Below are positions 19,774 through 29,896 of a DNA stretch of 64,000 bases, in pieces. The notes under the pieces were generated by a model. It was given only the letters and a program-made list of their open reading frames with translations, ran no database searches and was not told the origin of the DNA. The position numbers were made by a program, and so were the translations under genes. The stretch's first letter is position 1. Every line of letters begins with the position of its first letter. Source of the DNA: Hyphomicrobium sp. (GTDB lineage Bacteria; Pseudomonadota; Alphaproteobacteria; Rhizobiales; Hyphomicrobiaceae); assembly GCA_019751875.1 (NCBI GenBank), contig JAIEMV010000010.1, positions 53,638 through 117,637 on the forward strand, given 5' to 3'.

Positions 19774-20412
19774 CTATTCTTCTTTTTCATCAGTTACTTG
19801 GCGCAATGCGGTGGATGAGTGCGGGGCAAGTTCGTTAGACAAGAACGCCCAGGCCGGGGGAGCACGACTCGCAAGGTGGCGCGCCTCGGCTTCGGGCACG
19901 CGGTAAGGGGCAAGGGCTTGAGCGGCCGGTGAGGACAAGGCCTTCCACCGATACCCCGGCCGGTCCACGATGACCATCGGCATGGTTGCGGCAATGCATC
20001 GCCAGTCTTGCCAGCGGTTGAATGTGACGAGGTTGTCGGCTCCCATGATCCAGACAAACCGCACTCCGCTATAGCGGCGCGCGAGAAACTGGAGCGTGAC
20101 CGCGGTGAAGGGTGAGCCCAACGCCTCTTCGAATCCTGTGACGCACATCCGGGGGTGGCGTGCCAGCGCGCGCACCGCGTCGAGGCGATCGCGCAGCGGC
20201 TTCAGCGCACCGCGCGACTTGAGCGGATTGCCGGGCGTCACGATCCACCACACCTCATCGAGGCCGAGACGTTGCAGCGCGACCTCCGCCGCCAGCCGGT
20301 GGCCTTCGTGCGGAGGGTTGAACGATCCGCCCATGACACCGACGCGCCGTCCGCGCGGGGCGGGCGGAGTGGGGATGCCGATGGAACCGAACGACTTCGC
20401 GGAACGGGGCAA
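19774..20412 (-). CDS. nadD: Nicotinate-nucleotide adenylyltransferase
   Basis: 'RRVGVMGGSFNPPHEGHRLAAEVALQRLGLDEVWWIVTPGNPLK'; TTG start; upstream of rsfS-rlmH. Confidence 0.95.
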   Translation of the reverse strand: MPRSAKSFGSIGIPTPPAPRGRRVGVMGGSFNPPHEGHRLAAEVALQRLGLDEVWWIVTPGNPLKSRGALKPLRDRLDAVRALARHPRMCVTGFEEALGSPFTAVTLQFLARRYSGVRFVWIMGADNLVTFNRWQDWRCIAATMPMVIVDRPGYRWKALSSPAAQALAPYRVPEAEARHLASRAPPAWAFLSNELAPHSSTALRQVTDEKEE

Positions 20413-20523
20413 TGCAGCCTCATAACATCAGGTGATGAGGCGGCCCTTCCCGCGCCACCATGGGCGGGCAATGCTATAAGCCGCTTCGGACCACAACCAC
20501 AAAAAGACGAGAAGGAAAACGCC

Positions 20524-21183
20524 ATGAGCCGACTGTACGGACCCGAGCACCGCGCCCTGCAGGACCAGTTCGACAGCCGTCCAATGGCCGATCGCATCGA
20601 AGCGATCGCCATGAAGACCGAGATCACGGACATGGAAAAGGAGTTCCTCGAGGGGCGGGACATGTTTTTCCTGTCGTCCGTCGACGACCGCGGCCGGCCG
20701 ACTGTCTCGTACAAAGGCGGCACGCCGGGTTTCGTGCGCGTCCTCGATGCCCAGACGATTGCGTTCCCAAGCTACGACGGCAACGGGATGTATTTGTCGA
20801 TGGGCAATATCGCGGGCAACCCAGAGGTAGGTCTGCTGTTCATCGATTTCGAAAAGCCATTCCGTTTGCGCCTGCAAGGCCGCGCCGCGCTTTCGCGCGA
20901 TCCCAAGGCTTTGGCAATGTTCAAGGAGGCGGAGCTTGCGGTGGTCGTGAGTGTGAGCGAACTCTGGATGAACTGCCCTCGTTACGTGCACCGATATCAG
21001 AAGGTACAAACGTCACGTTATGCCCCAGCGGATAATGTGGAGACGCCGTTCTGCGAGTGGAAGCGAATTGACGGCATTCAGGACGTGCTGCGTCCGCACG
21101 AGACGGCGGTGGTCGAAAAAGTGGGGCAGATCACCATCGAGGATTGGATGGGCAAGGTGCTCACTGGCGACGAGAAGGCTTGA
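20524..21183 (+). CDS. Pyridoxamine 5'-phosphate oxidase family (FMN-binding split barrel) protein
   Basis: 'FFLSSVDDRGRPTVSYKGGTPGFVRVLDAQTIAFPSYDGNGMYLSMGNIAGNPEVGLLFIDFEKP'. Confidence 0.85.
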   Translation: MSRLYGPEHRALQDQFDSRPMADRIEAIAMKTEITDMEKEFLEGRDMFFLSSVDDRGRPTVSYKGGTPGFVRVLDAQTIAFPSYDGNGMYLSMGNIAGNPEVGLLFIDFEKPFRLRLQGRAALSRDPKALAMFKEAELAVVVSVSELWMNCPRYVHRYQKVQTSRYAPADNVETPFCEWKRIDGIQDVLRPHETAVVEKVGQITIEDWMGKVLTGDEKA

Positions 21184-21191
21184 AGCGCAAC

Positions 21192-21986
21192 TCACTCGCA
21201 CCCCTTGCCGTCGAGGAGTTCCTGCCAGACGGCGATGGGAAGAGCCGTGTTGTTGCGGCGGCCGGCGCCGACCATGACGGCGGCGATGCGCAACTGACCA
21301 TTCTCTACGACGAAGAGGGGGCCGCCAGAACTCGCCGGATGCGTGTCACAGTCGTTGAGCCAGATGGGGACCGGCCGATTGGGGCGCAGAAGGCGGCAGC
21401 CGATGTGGGCGAGCAGCTGATAGCGGCGGTCTGAGGGGTAGGCGGCGTGGATGAGAGACTCGCCCGGGTCCCGGGGGCGCAGGTCCGCGACGGCCGCGGG
21501 CTCGATTGCCAGCTTCGTTGTCAGAACGATGGCAGCTGCGTCCTGGTAGAGCGCAGTCAATGGAACTCCATTGGAGTTGCGGACCGGCACGTAAGCATAG
21601 CCTTTCAGAAACCGCAGGCACTTCGCCTTCGCATGGGCAATGTGGTTTTCTCCTCTGACGCCCGCGAGAAAATGAATGTTGTGCGTCGGGTAGGGCTTCG
21701 CTTTCGCATCGTCCATGACGCAGTGGGCGGCCGTGATGACGAGATCTGGCCCCACCAGCGTGCCCGTGCATTGGCCAAGTGAGCGGTAGCCGCCGATGTT
21801 GACTTGGCCAACCGCATCCCAAGGCTGGCCGGTGGCGGCGACAGGTTTGCGATCATCGTTTCCAATGAGCCCCGGCTGCTTGGTCTGGGCGGCGGCAACG
21901 GCAGAAAAGGCAGTGATGCCGGCAACGGCGAGGAGCAGAGCCTTCGGCCGGCCGAACCGCCCATTCTGAATCTTGTTTTTCAACAT
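21192..21986 (-). CDS. Secreted trypsin-like serine protease
   Basis: 'GQCTGTLVGPDLVITAAHCVMD', 'QDAAAIVL', 'SSGGPLFVVENGQLRIAAVM'. Confidence 0.88.
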   Translation of the reverse strand: MLKNKIQNGRFGRPKALLLAVAGITAFSAVAAAQTKQPGLIGNDDRKPVAATGQPWDAVGQVNIGGYRSLGQCTGTLVGPDLVITAAHCVMDDAKAKPYPTHNIHFLAGVRGENHIAHAKAKCLRFLKGYAYVPVRNSNGVPLTALYQDAAAIVLTTKLAIEPAAVADLRPRDPGESLIHAAYPSDRRYQLLAHIGCRLLRPNRPVPIWLNDCDTHPASSGGPLFVVENGQLRIAAVMVGAGRRNNTALPIAVWQELLDGKGCE

Positions 21987-22151
21987 CGAGCAAAACCTAT
22001 CGCGGCTTGGCCAACGTGCGCATCTGATTTTGATTGAACGACGGCACCGGTTCGTCCCCACGTTTTTCATCTGTCGCGGTAGGCAGCGCCGATTGATGGA
22101 GGCAGAGTTTCTCCTGTTGATTCTATGAAACAAGGTCGGGAGGCCTGAGAC

Positions 22152-22460
22152 ATGATCAAAATCGTACGCGCTATGACGGGGGCAATCGCCGTCGCCGGCA
22201 TCATGCTGGGGGCTGTCGCATCGGCGGAGGCAAAAGAGTGCGTCCGCAAGGGCGCCGTCGGTGAGGCCGGCTCGGAAAAGGACGCGAAGTTCCAGGTGGA
22301 TGAGGCTCTCTTGCAAGCGGTGGACTGGGGCGCCTGGGCTGCCTGGATGGCGAACGGCACTACGCCTGGCTATTCATTTGGCCCGCGCAAGTACAGCTGC
22401 AGCAAGGGCGGCTCTTGGGGCTGGACTTGCCGCGGTGCAGCGACGATCTGCAAGCTCTGA
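22152..22460 (+). CDS. Small secreted hypothetical protein
   Basis: Signal peptide, compact Cys/Trp-containing C-term, strong downstream terminator. Confidence 0.7.
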   Translation: MIKIVRAMTGAIAVAGIMLGAVASAEAKECVRKGAVGEAGSEKDAKFQVDEALLQAVDWGAWAAWMANGTTPGYSFGPRKYSCSKGGSWGWTCRGAATICKL

Positions 22461-22481
22461 TCGCACGCGATCGACATGTTC

Positions 22482-22525
22482 GAACGGCCGCCGTCGTGCC
22501 CAAACGGTGGCCGTTCTGTTTTTGT
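22482..22525 (+). terminator. Rho-independent terminator
   Basis: gaacggccgccgtcgtgcccaaacggtggccgttc followed by tgttttt. Confidence 0.8.
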
Positions 22526-22537
22526 GTAAAAGGTGAA

Positions 22538-23977
22538 TCAGCTTTCGGCGCGCAGGGCGGAGAGCAGTTCGGGTGTCGGATAGCTGTCAGCGGGCAAGCC
22601 GAGCTTGATCTGCATCGTCTTCACGGCAGCGCGTGTGGCAGCACCGATCTTACCGTCGACTTCACCGACGTCGAAGCCTCGTTTCTTGAGCTGTCGCTGG
22701 AGTTCCTTGGCTTCGTCCGGCGCAAGCACGGCGATCTCACGCTTCGGCTTCTTCATGAGCGGCGCCCCGTCGATGCGCGTCGCCAACCAGGCAGCGGTGA
22801 TCGCGTAGTTCAGTGACTGGTTCCACTGCAAATAGACGTTGAAATTCTCATAAGCGAGGAAGGCCGGGCCAAACCGGCCCATCGGCAGCATGAGGGACGC
22901 CGGCATCGTGTCGTCGGGCAGTGGCGAGCCATCGACACGCGTGACACCCCAGGCAGCCCACTGCGAACGCGGCAGTTTGATCGCGAGATCGGCTTTATCC
23001 CAGGGCAAGTCGCCGGTCAGCACGACCTCTTCGAGCCAGGGCTCGTCGCGGCGCCAGCCGAGATGGGTCATGTAGTTGGCGGTGGAGCCGATGATGTCCG
23101 TGGGGTTGGCGAACAGGTTGATGTCGTTGTCGCCGTCGTAATCGATCGCGTGGGCGAGGTAGCGTGTCGGCAGGAATTGCGTCTGCCCGATTTCGCCAGC
23201 CCAGGAGCCGATCATCGTGTCCGGGGTCATATCGCCGCGATCTATGATCTCGAGTGCGGCCATCAGTTCGGTGCGGAACATCTCTCCGCGGCGGCAGTCG
23301 TACGCCAGCGTCGTCAGAGAATTCAGGATCGGCAGCTTGCCCATCCCCGCGCCGAAGTCGCTTTCGAGCGCCCAAAAACCGGTGATGACGGAGGCCGGAA
23401 CGCCATAGTCCTTGGCGGCACGGGCGAACGCGTCAGCATTCTTCTTGATCTGGGCGCGGCCGTTGGTGACGCGATTGTTGGTCGCCAGTTTGGCTGAGAA
23501 ATCAGTGAAACTCTGGGCGAAGAAGCCCTGTTTGCGATCGCGCGAGATGACGCCGGTGTCGAGCGTGCGGCCATTGAGGGCAAGCGAGATCGTGCGTGCG
23601 GAGATGCCGGCGGCGGCAGCATCCTTGCGGAAGCGCGCGAGCCAGGTTTCGAAACCGACCTCGTTCTTGCAGTTGGCGGGCTTGGCCTTCGGCGGCAGGC
23701 CCGAGGTGGCATACTTTTCGGCAAGTGGGTTCGGCGTGCCGGGGCCGGGGACCTGGCGCGCGAGGGCGGCATTGTTGCCGGCAGCGGCAGTGGTTCGGAC
23801 AGAGGCGCCGGGTTCAAGATGCTGCACTGCGGGGGACTTCGGCTTCACCGGCGCCGACTTGACAGTTGGTGGGCCGAATTCGATGCCTTGGGCGAGGGCC
23901 CGTTCCATGTATGCAGCCGGGGCGACCAGCATTCCAATGCCGGACGCGACTGCGGCGACGAGACGTGGGAAAGACAT
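22538..23977 (-). CDS. Lytic murein transglycosylase with C-terminal peptidoglycan-binding domain
   Basis: 'DYGVPASVITGFWALESDFGAGMGKLPILNSLTTLAYDCRRGEMFRTELMAALEIIDRGDM'; C-term PG_binding_1-like 'LQRQLKKRGFDVGEVDGKIGAATRAAVKTMQIKLGLPADSYPTPELLSAL'. Confidence 0.93.
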   Translation of the reverse strand: MSFPRLVAAVASGIGMLVAPAAYMERALAQGIEFGPPTVKSAPVKPKSPAVQHLEPGASVRTTAAAGNNAALARQVPGPGTPNPLAEKYATSGLPPKAKPANCKNEVGFETWLARFRKDAAAAGISARTISLALNGRTLDTGVISRDRKQGFFAQSFTDFSAKLATNNRVTNGRAQIKKNADAFARAAKDYGVPASVITGFWALESDFGAGMGKLPILNSLTTLAYDCRRGEMFRTELMAALEIIDRGDMTPDTMIGSWAGEIGQTQFLPTRYLAHAIDYDGDNDINLFANPTDIIGSTANYMTHLGWRRDEPWLEEVVLTGDLPWDKADLAIKLPRSQWAAWGVTRVDGSPLPDDTMPASLMLPMGRFGPAFLAYENFNVYLQWNQSLNYAITAAWLATRIDGAPLMKKPKREIAVLAPDEAKELQRQLKKRGFDVGEVDGKIGAATRAAVKTMQIKLGLPADSYPTPELLSALRAES

Positions 23978-24226
23978 TCGTGGTCCTCTGAATAACCGAA
24001 TGCGGTCACTCATCCCGACGGGTATGGCGACGTCAAGACCGAGCTAACTTAAAAAATCCTGGGCGCGTGGCGATCCGGCAGGCTCCGCGGAAGGTGTGCC
24101 GTGGCGACGCTCCCTCGCAGTAACAGGTGGAACGATGTGCAAATCCCATGTCGAGCAGTAGGTTAAACGACGAAACCGGCCGCATAGAAGCAGCCGGCCT
24201 CGCAAATCGCGCGTACGTAACGACGG

Positions 24227-24802
24227 TCACCGTTTGCCGCGACCTTTGTCTTCGCCGCCCATCATGCTCGATTGCGCTTCCATCCAGGACGAGAGGGCCT
24301 GCTGCCAGCTCTTCTGCCACATCTCGGCTGCCTGCATCCAGAACTGCAGAGGCGCGGTGGGCAGAGTGCCAAAGTCAGGCATGTTCTTCATGTCCAGCCC
24401 CGGCATTCCTGACATTCCCGGCATGTTACCGAAGTTGGGAAACTGGAACGGTGAGCCATTCCCGCTCGGTACCATCTGCAATCCGGCACCCGGATTCTTC
24501 ACCTGCTGCTCCCAGGCATCCATGACCTGATCGAGCACCTGGATCTGCATCTTGGACGCCTGCTGCATCTGTTGACGGGTCATGTCGACCAACTCGGCCG
24601 GCCAGCCCATAGCCTTAGCGGCAGCGCCCATTTTGTCGAAAACCTTATTGCCGTGCCGTTCGGCCTGATTGGCCGCATCCTGGCGCCAGTCGCACATGGC
24701 TTCAAAGGCGGACGTCAGCGCGGACTGAACCTCTTCGCTCACTCCAGCCGCGCTCAGTGCGTCCTTGAAACCTTTGCCGCGGGAACTCGCAGATCCTGCC
24801 AT
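24227..24802 (-). CDS. Hypothetical protein with Met/Gly/Pro-rich central segment
   Basis: Start MAGSASSRGKGFKDALSAAG; repeated aromatic/Gln-rich helices 'PLQFWMQAAEMWQKSWQQALSSWMEAQSSMMGG'. Confidence 0.6.
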   Translation of the reverse strand: MAGSASSRGKGFKDALSAAGVSEEVQSALTSAFEAMCDWRQDAANQAERHGNKVFDKMGAAAKAMGWPAELVDMTRQQMQQASKMQIQVLDQVMDAWEQQVKNPGAGLQMVPSGNGSPFQFPNFGNMPGMSGMPGLDMKNMPDFGTLPTAPLQFWMQAAEMWQKSWQQALSSWMEAQSSMMGGEDKGRGKR

Positions 24803-24969
24803 GTCATTTCCTCCAGTTAAATTATCGGTTTCCGGCATTGTGGCATACACGATATCAGGTGGCCAGTCTCGGCGGTGATCCGCCTTCTGCCTGATCCGTA
24901 CTGCGGCGGTTCGACGATGACTGGACAACGCCCCTTTTGCCGGGGAAACCCAAGTGCTATCAGCCGCGC

Positions 24970-26772
24970 ATGACAGATATCTCATTAATCCGAAACTTCT
25001 CCATCATCGCCCACATCGACCACGGCAAGTCGACGCTGTCGGACCGGTTAATACAGCTGTGCGGCAACGTCTCAGATCGTGAGATGAAGGCGCAGATCCT
25101 CGACAGCATGGACATCGAGCGGGAGCGCGGCATCACCATCAAGGCGCAGACCGTACGCCTCGATTACAAGGCGAAGAACGGAAAGGTCTATCAGCTCAAT
25201 CTGATGGACACACCCGGCCACGTGGACTTTGCCTATGAGGTCTCGCGATCACTTGCCGCATGCGAAGGCGCAATCCTGGTCGTGGATGCGAGCCAGGGCG
25301 TGGAAGCGCAGACGCTCGCCAACGTTTACCAGGCTCTCGACAATAATCTCGAAATCCTGCCGGTGCTGAACAAGATCGACTTGCCGTCGGCAGATGCCGA
25401 TCGCGTCAAACAGCAGATCGAGGACGTCATCGGCATCGATGCCTCGGATGCGATCGGCGTATCGGCCAAAACCGGCCTCAACGTCGAAGCCGTACTGGAG
25501 GCCATTGTCGATCGGCTGCCACCGCCGAAAGGTGATCGCAACAAGCCGTTGAAGGCAATGCTGATCGACAGCTGGTATGACGCCTATCTCGGGGTCGTGG
25601 TTCTGGTGCGAGTCATCGAGGGCACGCTCAAAAAAGGTCAGCGCATCAAAATGATGTCGACCGATGGCACGTATCCGGTCGAGCGCGTCGGCATTTTTCG
25701 CCCCAAGCAGGAGATGCTCGCGGAACTGGGTCCGGGTGAGATCGGGTTCTTCACGGGCGCGATCAAGGAAGTGGCCGATACGCGCGTGGGCGACACGATC
25801 ACCGACGAAAAGAACCCGACAGCAGAGGCGCTGCCCGGCTTCAAGCCGGCGCAACCGGTGGTGTTCTGCGGTCTGTTTCCCGTCGATGCCGCGGATTTCG
25901 AAGATCTGCGCGAGGCAATGGCGAAGCTGCGGCTCAACGATGCGAGTTTTTCGTTCGAGACCGAAAGCTCTGCGGCACTCGGGTTCGGCTTCCGCTGTGG
26001 CTTCCTCGGGCTGTTGCACCTCGAAATCATCACGGAACGGCTGGTGCGCGAGTTCAATCTCGATCTCATCACCACGGCACCGTCGGTCATCTATCATCTG
26101 CACATGAAGGACGGCACGGTCATCGAAATGCATAACCCGGCTGATATGCCAGAGGTCATGAAGATCGATCACATCGAGGAGCCGTGGATCGAGGCAACGA
26201 TCCTCGTGCCCGACGATTACCTTGGTGCGGTCCTGAAACTTTGCCAGGACCGTCGTGGGCGGCAGAAGACTCTCACGTACGTCGGCTCACGCGCGATGCT
26301 CGTCTACGAACTGCCGCTGAACGAAGTGGTTTTTGACTTTTATGACCGCCTTAAAAGCGTGTCGCGCGGATATGCGTCGTTCGACTATCACATCCAGGGC
26401 TACGAAGAGGGCGACCTCGTCAAACTGTCGATCCTGGTCAACAGTGAGCCTGTGGATGCCCTGTCGATCATCGTGCACCGCGCACGAGCGGAGAGCCGCG
26501 GCCGATCGATGTGCGAGAAGCTGAAGGAACTGATCCCGCCGCATCTGTTCCAGATTCCCATTCAGGCTGCGATCGGCGCCAAGGTGATTGCCCGCGAGAC
26601 GATCAAGGCGCTGCGCAAGGACGTTCTGGCGAAATGCTACGGCGGCGATATCTCACGCAAGCGCAAGCTGCTCGACAAGCAGAAGGCGGGCAAGAAGAAG
26701 ATGCGCGAGTTCGGCAAGGTCGAAATCCCGCAGGAAGCCTTCATCGCCGCTCTCAAGATGGATGAGAATTGA
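24970..26772 (+). CDS. lepA: Elongation factor 4 (LepA)
   Basis: '[26 protein letters not shown]', '[62 protein letters not shown]'. Confidence 0.98.
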   Translation: MTDISLIRNFSIIAHIDHGKSTLSDRLIQLCGNVSDREMKAQILDSMDIERERGITIKAQTVRLDYKAKNGKVYQLNLMDTPGHVDFAYEVSRSLAACEGAILVVDASQGVEAQTLANVYQALDNNLEILPVLNKIDLPSADADRVKQQIEDVIGIDASDAIGVSAKTGLNVEAVLEAIVDRLPPPKGDRNKPLKAMLIDSWYDAYLGVVVLVRVIEGTLKKGQRIKMMSTDGTYPVERVGIFRPKQEMLAELGPGEIGFFTGAIKEVADTRVGDTITDEKNPTAEALPGFKPAQPVVFCGLFPVDAADFEDLREAMAKLRLNDASFSFETESSAALGFGFRCGFLGLLHLEIITERLVREFNLDLITTAPSVIYHLHMKDGTVIEMHNPADMPEVMKIDHIEEPWIEATILVPDDYLGAVLKLCQDRRGRQKTLTYVGSRAMLVYELPLNEVVFDFYDRLKSVSRGYASFDYHIQGYEEGDLVKLSILVNSEPVDALSIIVHRARAESRGRSMCEKLKELIPPHLFQIPIQAAIGAKVIARETIKALRKDVLAKCYGGDISRKRKLLDKQKAGKKKMREFGKVEIPQEAFIAALKMDEN

Positions 26773-26782
26773 AGGCAAAAAA

Positions 26783-26806
26783 GGCGGCCCGTCAGGCCGC
26801 CTTTTT
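26783..26806 (+). terminator. Rho-independent terminator after lepA (possibly bidirectional)
   Basis: aaaaaaggcggcccgtcaggccgccttttt. Confidence 0.9.
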
Positions 26807-26827
26807 GCGCTCTTCGGGCGGCGTGGC

Positions 26828-27097
26828 TCAGTCGTCGAGCGTCTTGAACACAACCGACATGTCTTTGCCGCTGAGATAGAGGTCGTAGACCTTACCGTCA
26901 CTATGGGTGGCGTCGTCGACTTCCCACCGATTGTCGTCGAACTCGATCTCCTTCCAGGCGGTAAAGCCTTCCGCCTTCAGAACCTCTTCGATCTTGGTAC
27001 GCTCTTCGGCGGTGGGGGGCCGATCGTCATCGGCCAGCGCCGGCGAAGCCATGAGGGTGCTGAGGCCGAGTGCGAGCGCGGCAAGCTTCCAGTTCAT
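26828..27097 (-). CDS. PepSY-domain-like small secreted protein
   Basis: Signal peptide; 'EERTKIEEVLKAEGFTAWKEIEFDDNRWEVDDATHSDGKVYDLYL'. Confidence 0.75.
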   Translation of the reverse strand: MNWKLAALALGLSTLMASPALADDDRPPTAEERTKIEEVLKAEGFTAWKEIEFDDNRWEVDDATHSDGKVYDLYLSGKDMSVVFKTLDD

Positions 27098-27250
27098 CGT
27101 CAGTCCTCCACTTGTTGCGCATGGAGAACGCAAGCGTGACCGGAAAGTTGCGCGCATTGTATCGCCACGGAATGATGCGTAGGGGTCAGCCGCGCAGGGG
27201 GCTGCGCCTCCCTTGATGGAGGACTGCGGCCCCGCGCTGAACCCAAGTGC

Positions 27251-29515
27251 TCACCCCAGCCCCATGCTCGCGCGGTGGACGTAGATCGCCATGCCTAAGG
27301 CGAGGAGCGGTACGAGGACGACGTGGGTAATCGTCAGTCCCATCAGCGCCTTTGGACGTTCCTCGAAATAAGGGTTTATGCGGAGAACCGAAATCGCGAT
27401 CATGACCGTGACCGCCAAATAGGCGAACAGAAAGATGCGGTCGGAGAGCGTGGTGCCGTCGCTGTCGATGGCGGGCAACGCGAGATAGAGCGCCACGGCG
27501 GACAAGAGCGCCGTCACCTGGATCGTTACGATCGCTTCGAAGTGGGTGAGGGGAATGAAGATCGAAAGGTAGGCGACGGCCATGATGAACAAGAGCGGCA
27601 CCACAACGCGCAGGAAGTAATCGGTGGTCTCGCGCGACATGATCCACACGAATGATCCCTTATAGAAGGGTACGATGCTCGGCTGGTGGGTCTTGGCGTC
27701 GATCGTCGTCACGAAATCTTCGTCGTAGCCGACATACTGCTCCTTCGGCTCCCATCCAACCGCATCGACGGCGGAATCGCGCAGATCGATCGGCGGTGGC
27801 TGGACGATGAAGGGTTTGTCGCCGCGCTTGGGGCGGATGTTGATCGCGAACCGCTGCGTATCGAAGGGATAGGTTTGAAGCTCGGGTTGGAAGAGAAAGC
27901 GCCCGGACACATGATAGATTTTCATGCCGTCCGGGTAGGCGTCGCTCTTTTCGCCATTGGCAAGGGTGCGCACGGTGATCTGGCGATCGTTGGTTTGCGG
28001 GTTGATCACCGCGTTCGAGAACTCCACGAGATCAATCGAGTTCTCGAGCCCGTCGTCGCGCATGGAGACGTAAAACTCGGCATGGAACGTCTTCTCATTG
28101 TCATCGACCGAGAAGATGCGGATGAGGTCGATATCGAGGTATTGCGTGCCGATCGCCCGCAGGTTCTCGTTCTTGAGGCGGGCGAATTGCATCGGACCGA
28201 GCTGCGTGCGACCCATACCGGGCGCTAATTGCACGAGGAACGGCGTGCGGGTTGCCGTTCGCGTGCGGGGGTCAAAGGACCAGTTTTCGAACTGCCCCTG
28301 GAACACGCCGCGGCCTGCGGCATAGGTGGTCTTCAAGTGTTCTATGATGTGAGATCGTAGCTTTTTGATATCCGCATCGCGGTCTGCCGTTCGGGAAGCA
28401 GACGCGATGATCCCGAGCATGTCGGCATACTGCGTGCCGACGCCGATGGCGCGCAAGTTGTCGTCGGAGAGCGGGTCGTCTGCTGCGCTTGCGGGGCGCT
28501 CTTTGCATTCGCCATTCGCCCAGCCGGGTGCGGATGAGATTTTGTCGCCGATGAAGACCCAATCTTCGGGGGGCTGGCCGGCCATACGGCGCATCAAGCG
28601 TGCGTTGTATAAGTCGGGGAGGCGATCCCAGACGAGTTCAAAAAGAGCGGATGGATAATCGCTTGCGATATCCTTCGGCACGGAGTTGATGCGCCCGGTT
28701 AGCATGATCGCCGGCGTAACGCCCGCTTCTTTCAAGGCCTTTACGAATTCGCCGTTGCGATCGGCGCCTATGGCAAGGAACACGATGTCGGGGTTTTTCT
28801 CTTTCAGATCTGCGATGACGGCGGGGAACCCGGCGGAGTCGGCTTTATTGTCCTTAGTGGCGATGCGATGATCAGCAACGATGTAGGCGCCCATGACGCG
28901 GTTGAGGCCGTCGGCGAGGCTCGTCGAATACAGCTGGTCGCGCATACCAACGAAGGCGGGACGCTGGAATCCGGAGCGTCGAACGAACTGCGCCAGCACA
29001 GGGAGTCGCTCATCATCCTGGGAGGCGCGCATCGTGAAGACATTTGGATAGTCCTTGAAGATGCTGCTCACGGAGATGGCGGACAGGAATGGGATGTTCT
29101 TCTGCTTGATCTCTTTCCCGGCCGCTTCGAACACGGCTTTGGAGCGATCCGAGCTCGACATGCCGATCATCGCAACGCTGTCGGGATCGGATAGAGCTTC
29201 GCGCATATTGGCGGTCGTGCGATTCTGGTCGCGATAGTCGTCGAGGATGCGCAGATCGAGTTTATGACCGGCGATGCCACCCTGGGCATTGATGCGGCGC
29301 TGCTCTTCGGTGACAAAACGCGTTATAGCGGCGACATCGCCACGGTCATAGCACGTGTCGTTGCGGGTCGAGACAAAGACGTTGACCGTGACAGGTGGCT
29401 TGGTCGCGGCCTCGGCTGCTTCGATGGCCGATGCGGGCTCGTCGCTTAATGCGACACAAAACACTAACGCGCAAACAAACCACACGCTTCTTCGCCATAA
29501 GCTCTGAACCGCCAT
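27251..29515 (-). CDS. Fusion of a periplasmic branched-chain amino-acid-binding-type (type I PBP) domain to a pentameric ligand-gated ion channel domain
   Basis: Signal peptide; PBP-like 'INAQGGIAGHKLDLRILDDYRDQNRTTANMREAL...VAMIGMSSSDRSKAVFEAAGKEIKQKNIPFLSAI'; Cys-loop-equivalent 'FLFQPELQTYPFDTQRFAINI'; four C-terminal TM helices starting 'DYFLRVVVPLLFIMAVAYLSIFIPLTHFEAIVTIQVTALLSAVALYLALP'. Confidence 0.88.
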   Translation of the reverse strand: MAVQSLWRRSVWFVCALVFCVALSDEPASAIEAAEAATKPPVTVNVFVSTRNDTCYDRGDVAAITRFVTEEQRRINAQGGIAGHKLDLRILDDYRDQNRTTANMREALSDPDSVAMIGMSSSDRSKAVFEAAGKEIKQKNIPFLSAISVSSIFKDYPNVFTMRASQDDERLPVLAQFVRRSGFQRPAFVGMRDQLYSTSLADGLNRVMGAYIVADHRIATKDNKADSAGFPAVIADLKEKNPDIVFLAIGADRNGEFVKALKEAGVTPAIMLTGRINSVPKDIASDYPSALFELVWDRLPDLYNARLMRRMAGQPPEDWVFIGDKISSAPGWANGECKERPASAADDPLSDDNLRAIGVGTQYADMLGIIASASRTADRDADIKKLRSHIIEHLKTTYAAGRGVFQGQFENWSFDPRTRTATRTPFLVQLAPGMGRTQLGPMQFARLKNENLRAIGTQYLDIDLIRIFSVDDNEKTFHAEFYVSMRDDGLENSIDLVEFSNAVINPQTNDRQITVRTLANGEKSDAYPDGMKIYHVSGRFLFQPELQTYPFDTQRFAINIRPKRGDKPFIVQPPPIDLRDSAVDAVGWEPKEQYVGYDEDFVTTIDAKTHQPSIVPFYKGSFVWIMSRETTDYFLRVVVPLLFIMAVAYLSIFIPLTHFEAIVTIQVTALLSAVALYLALPAIDSDGTTLSDRIFLFAYLAVTVMIAISVLRINPYFEERPKALMGLTITHVVLVPLLALGMAIYVHRASMGLG

Positions 29516-29624
29516 TCCGACCCCGTCTCCCGCCTGGTTCCGATGGAAGCAGATAGCAGAGGGACTCCCTAGAGTCGTGGCGAACTGATGTCGCTTTTGC
29601 GGCGCGTGCCGAGCTATGCCGCAC

Positions 29625-29652
29625 AAAAAAGCCGCTCCCGTATGGGAGCGGC
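29625..29652 (-). terminator. Rho-independent terminator of the cold-shock gene
   Basis: Minus strand GCCGCTCCCATACGGGAGCGGCTTTTTTGTG. Confidence 0.9.
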
Positions 29653-29686
29653 TTCCTTTCAATTGCAGACTTCAGGAGAGGCGGTT

Positions 29687-29896
29687 TTAGATCGCCTCGA
29701 TCCGCCCGACTGCGATCTTGCCTGACCGGCGATCTTCTTCGGTATCAAACTTGACCTTCTGGCCTTCAGTCAGGCCCTGCATGCCTGCGCGCTCGAGAGC
29801 GGTGGCGTGCACGAAAACATCCTTGCCGCCAGCGTCCGGCGTGATGAAGCCGAAGCCTTTTTGATAATTGTAGAACTTAACAGTACCCGGTGTCAT
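29687..29896 (-). CDS. CspA-family cold-shock protein
   Basis: '[50 protein letters not shown]'. Confidence 0.96.
   Translation of the reverse strand: MTPGTVKFYNYQKGFGFITPDAGGKDVFVHATALERAGMQGLTEGQKVKFDTEEDRRSGKIAVGRIEAI

Noticed and set aside
25249-26172. 307-aa minus-strand ORF
   Set aside because: Antisense of lepA.
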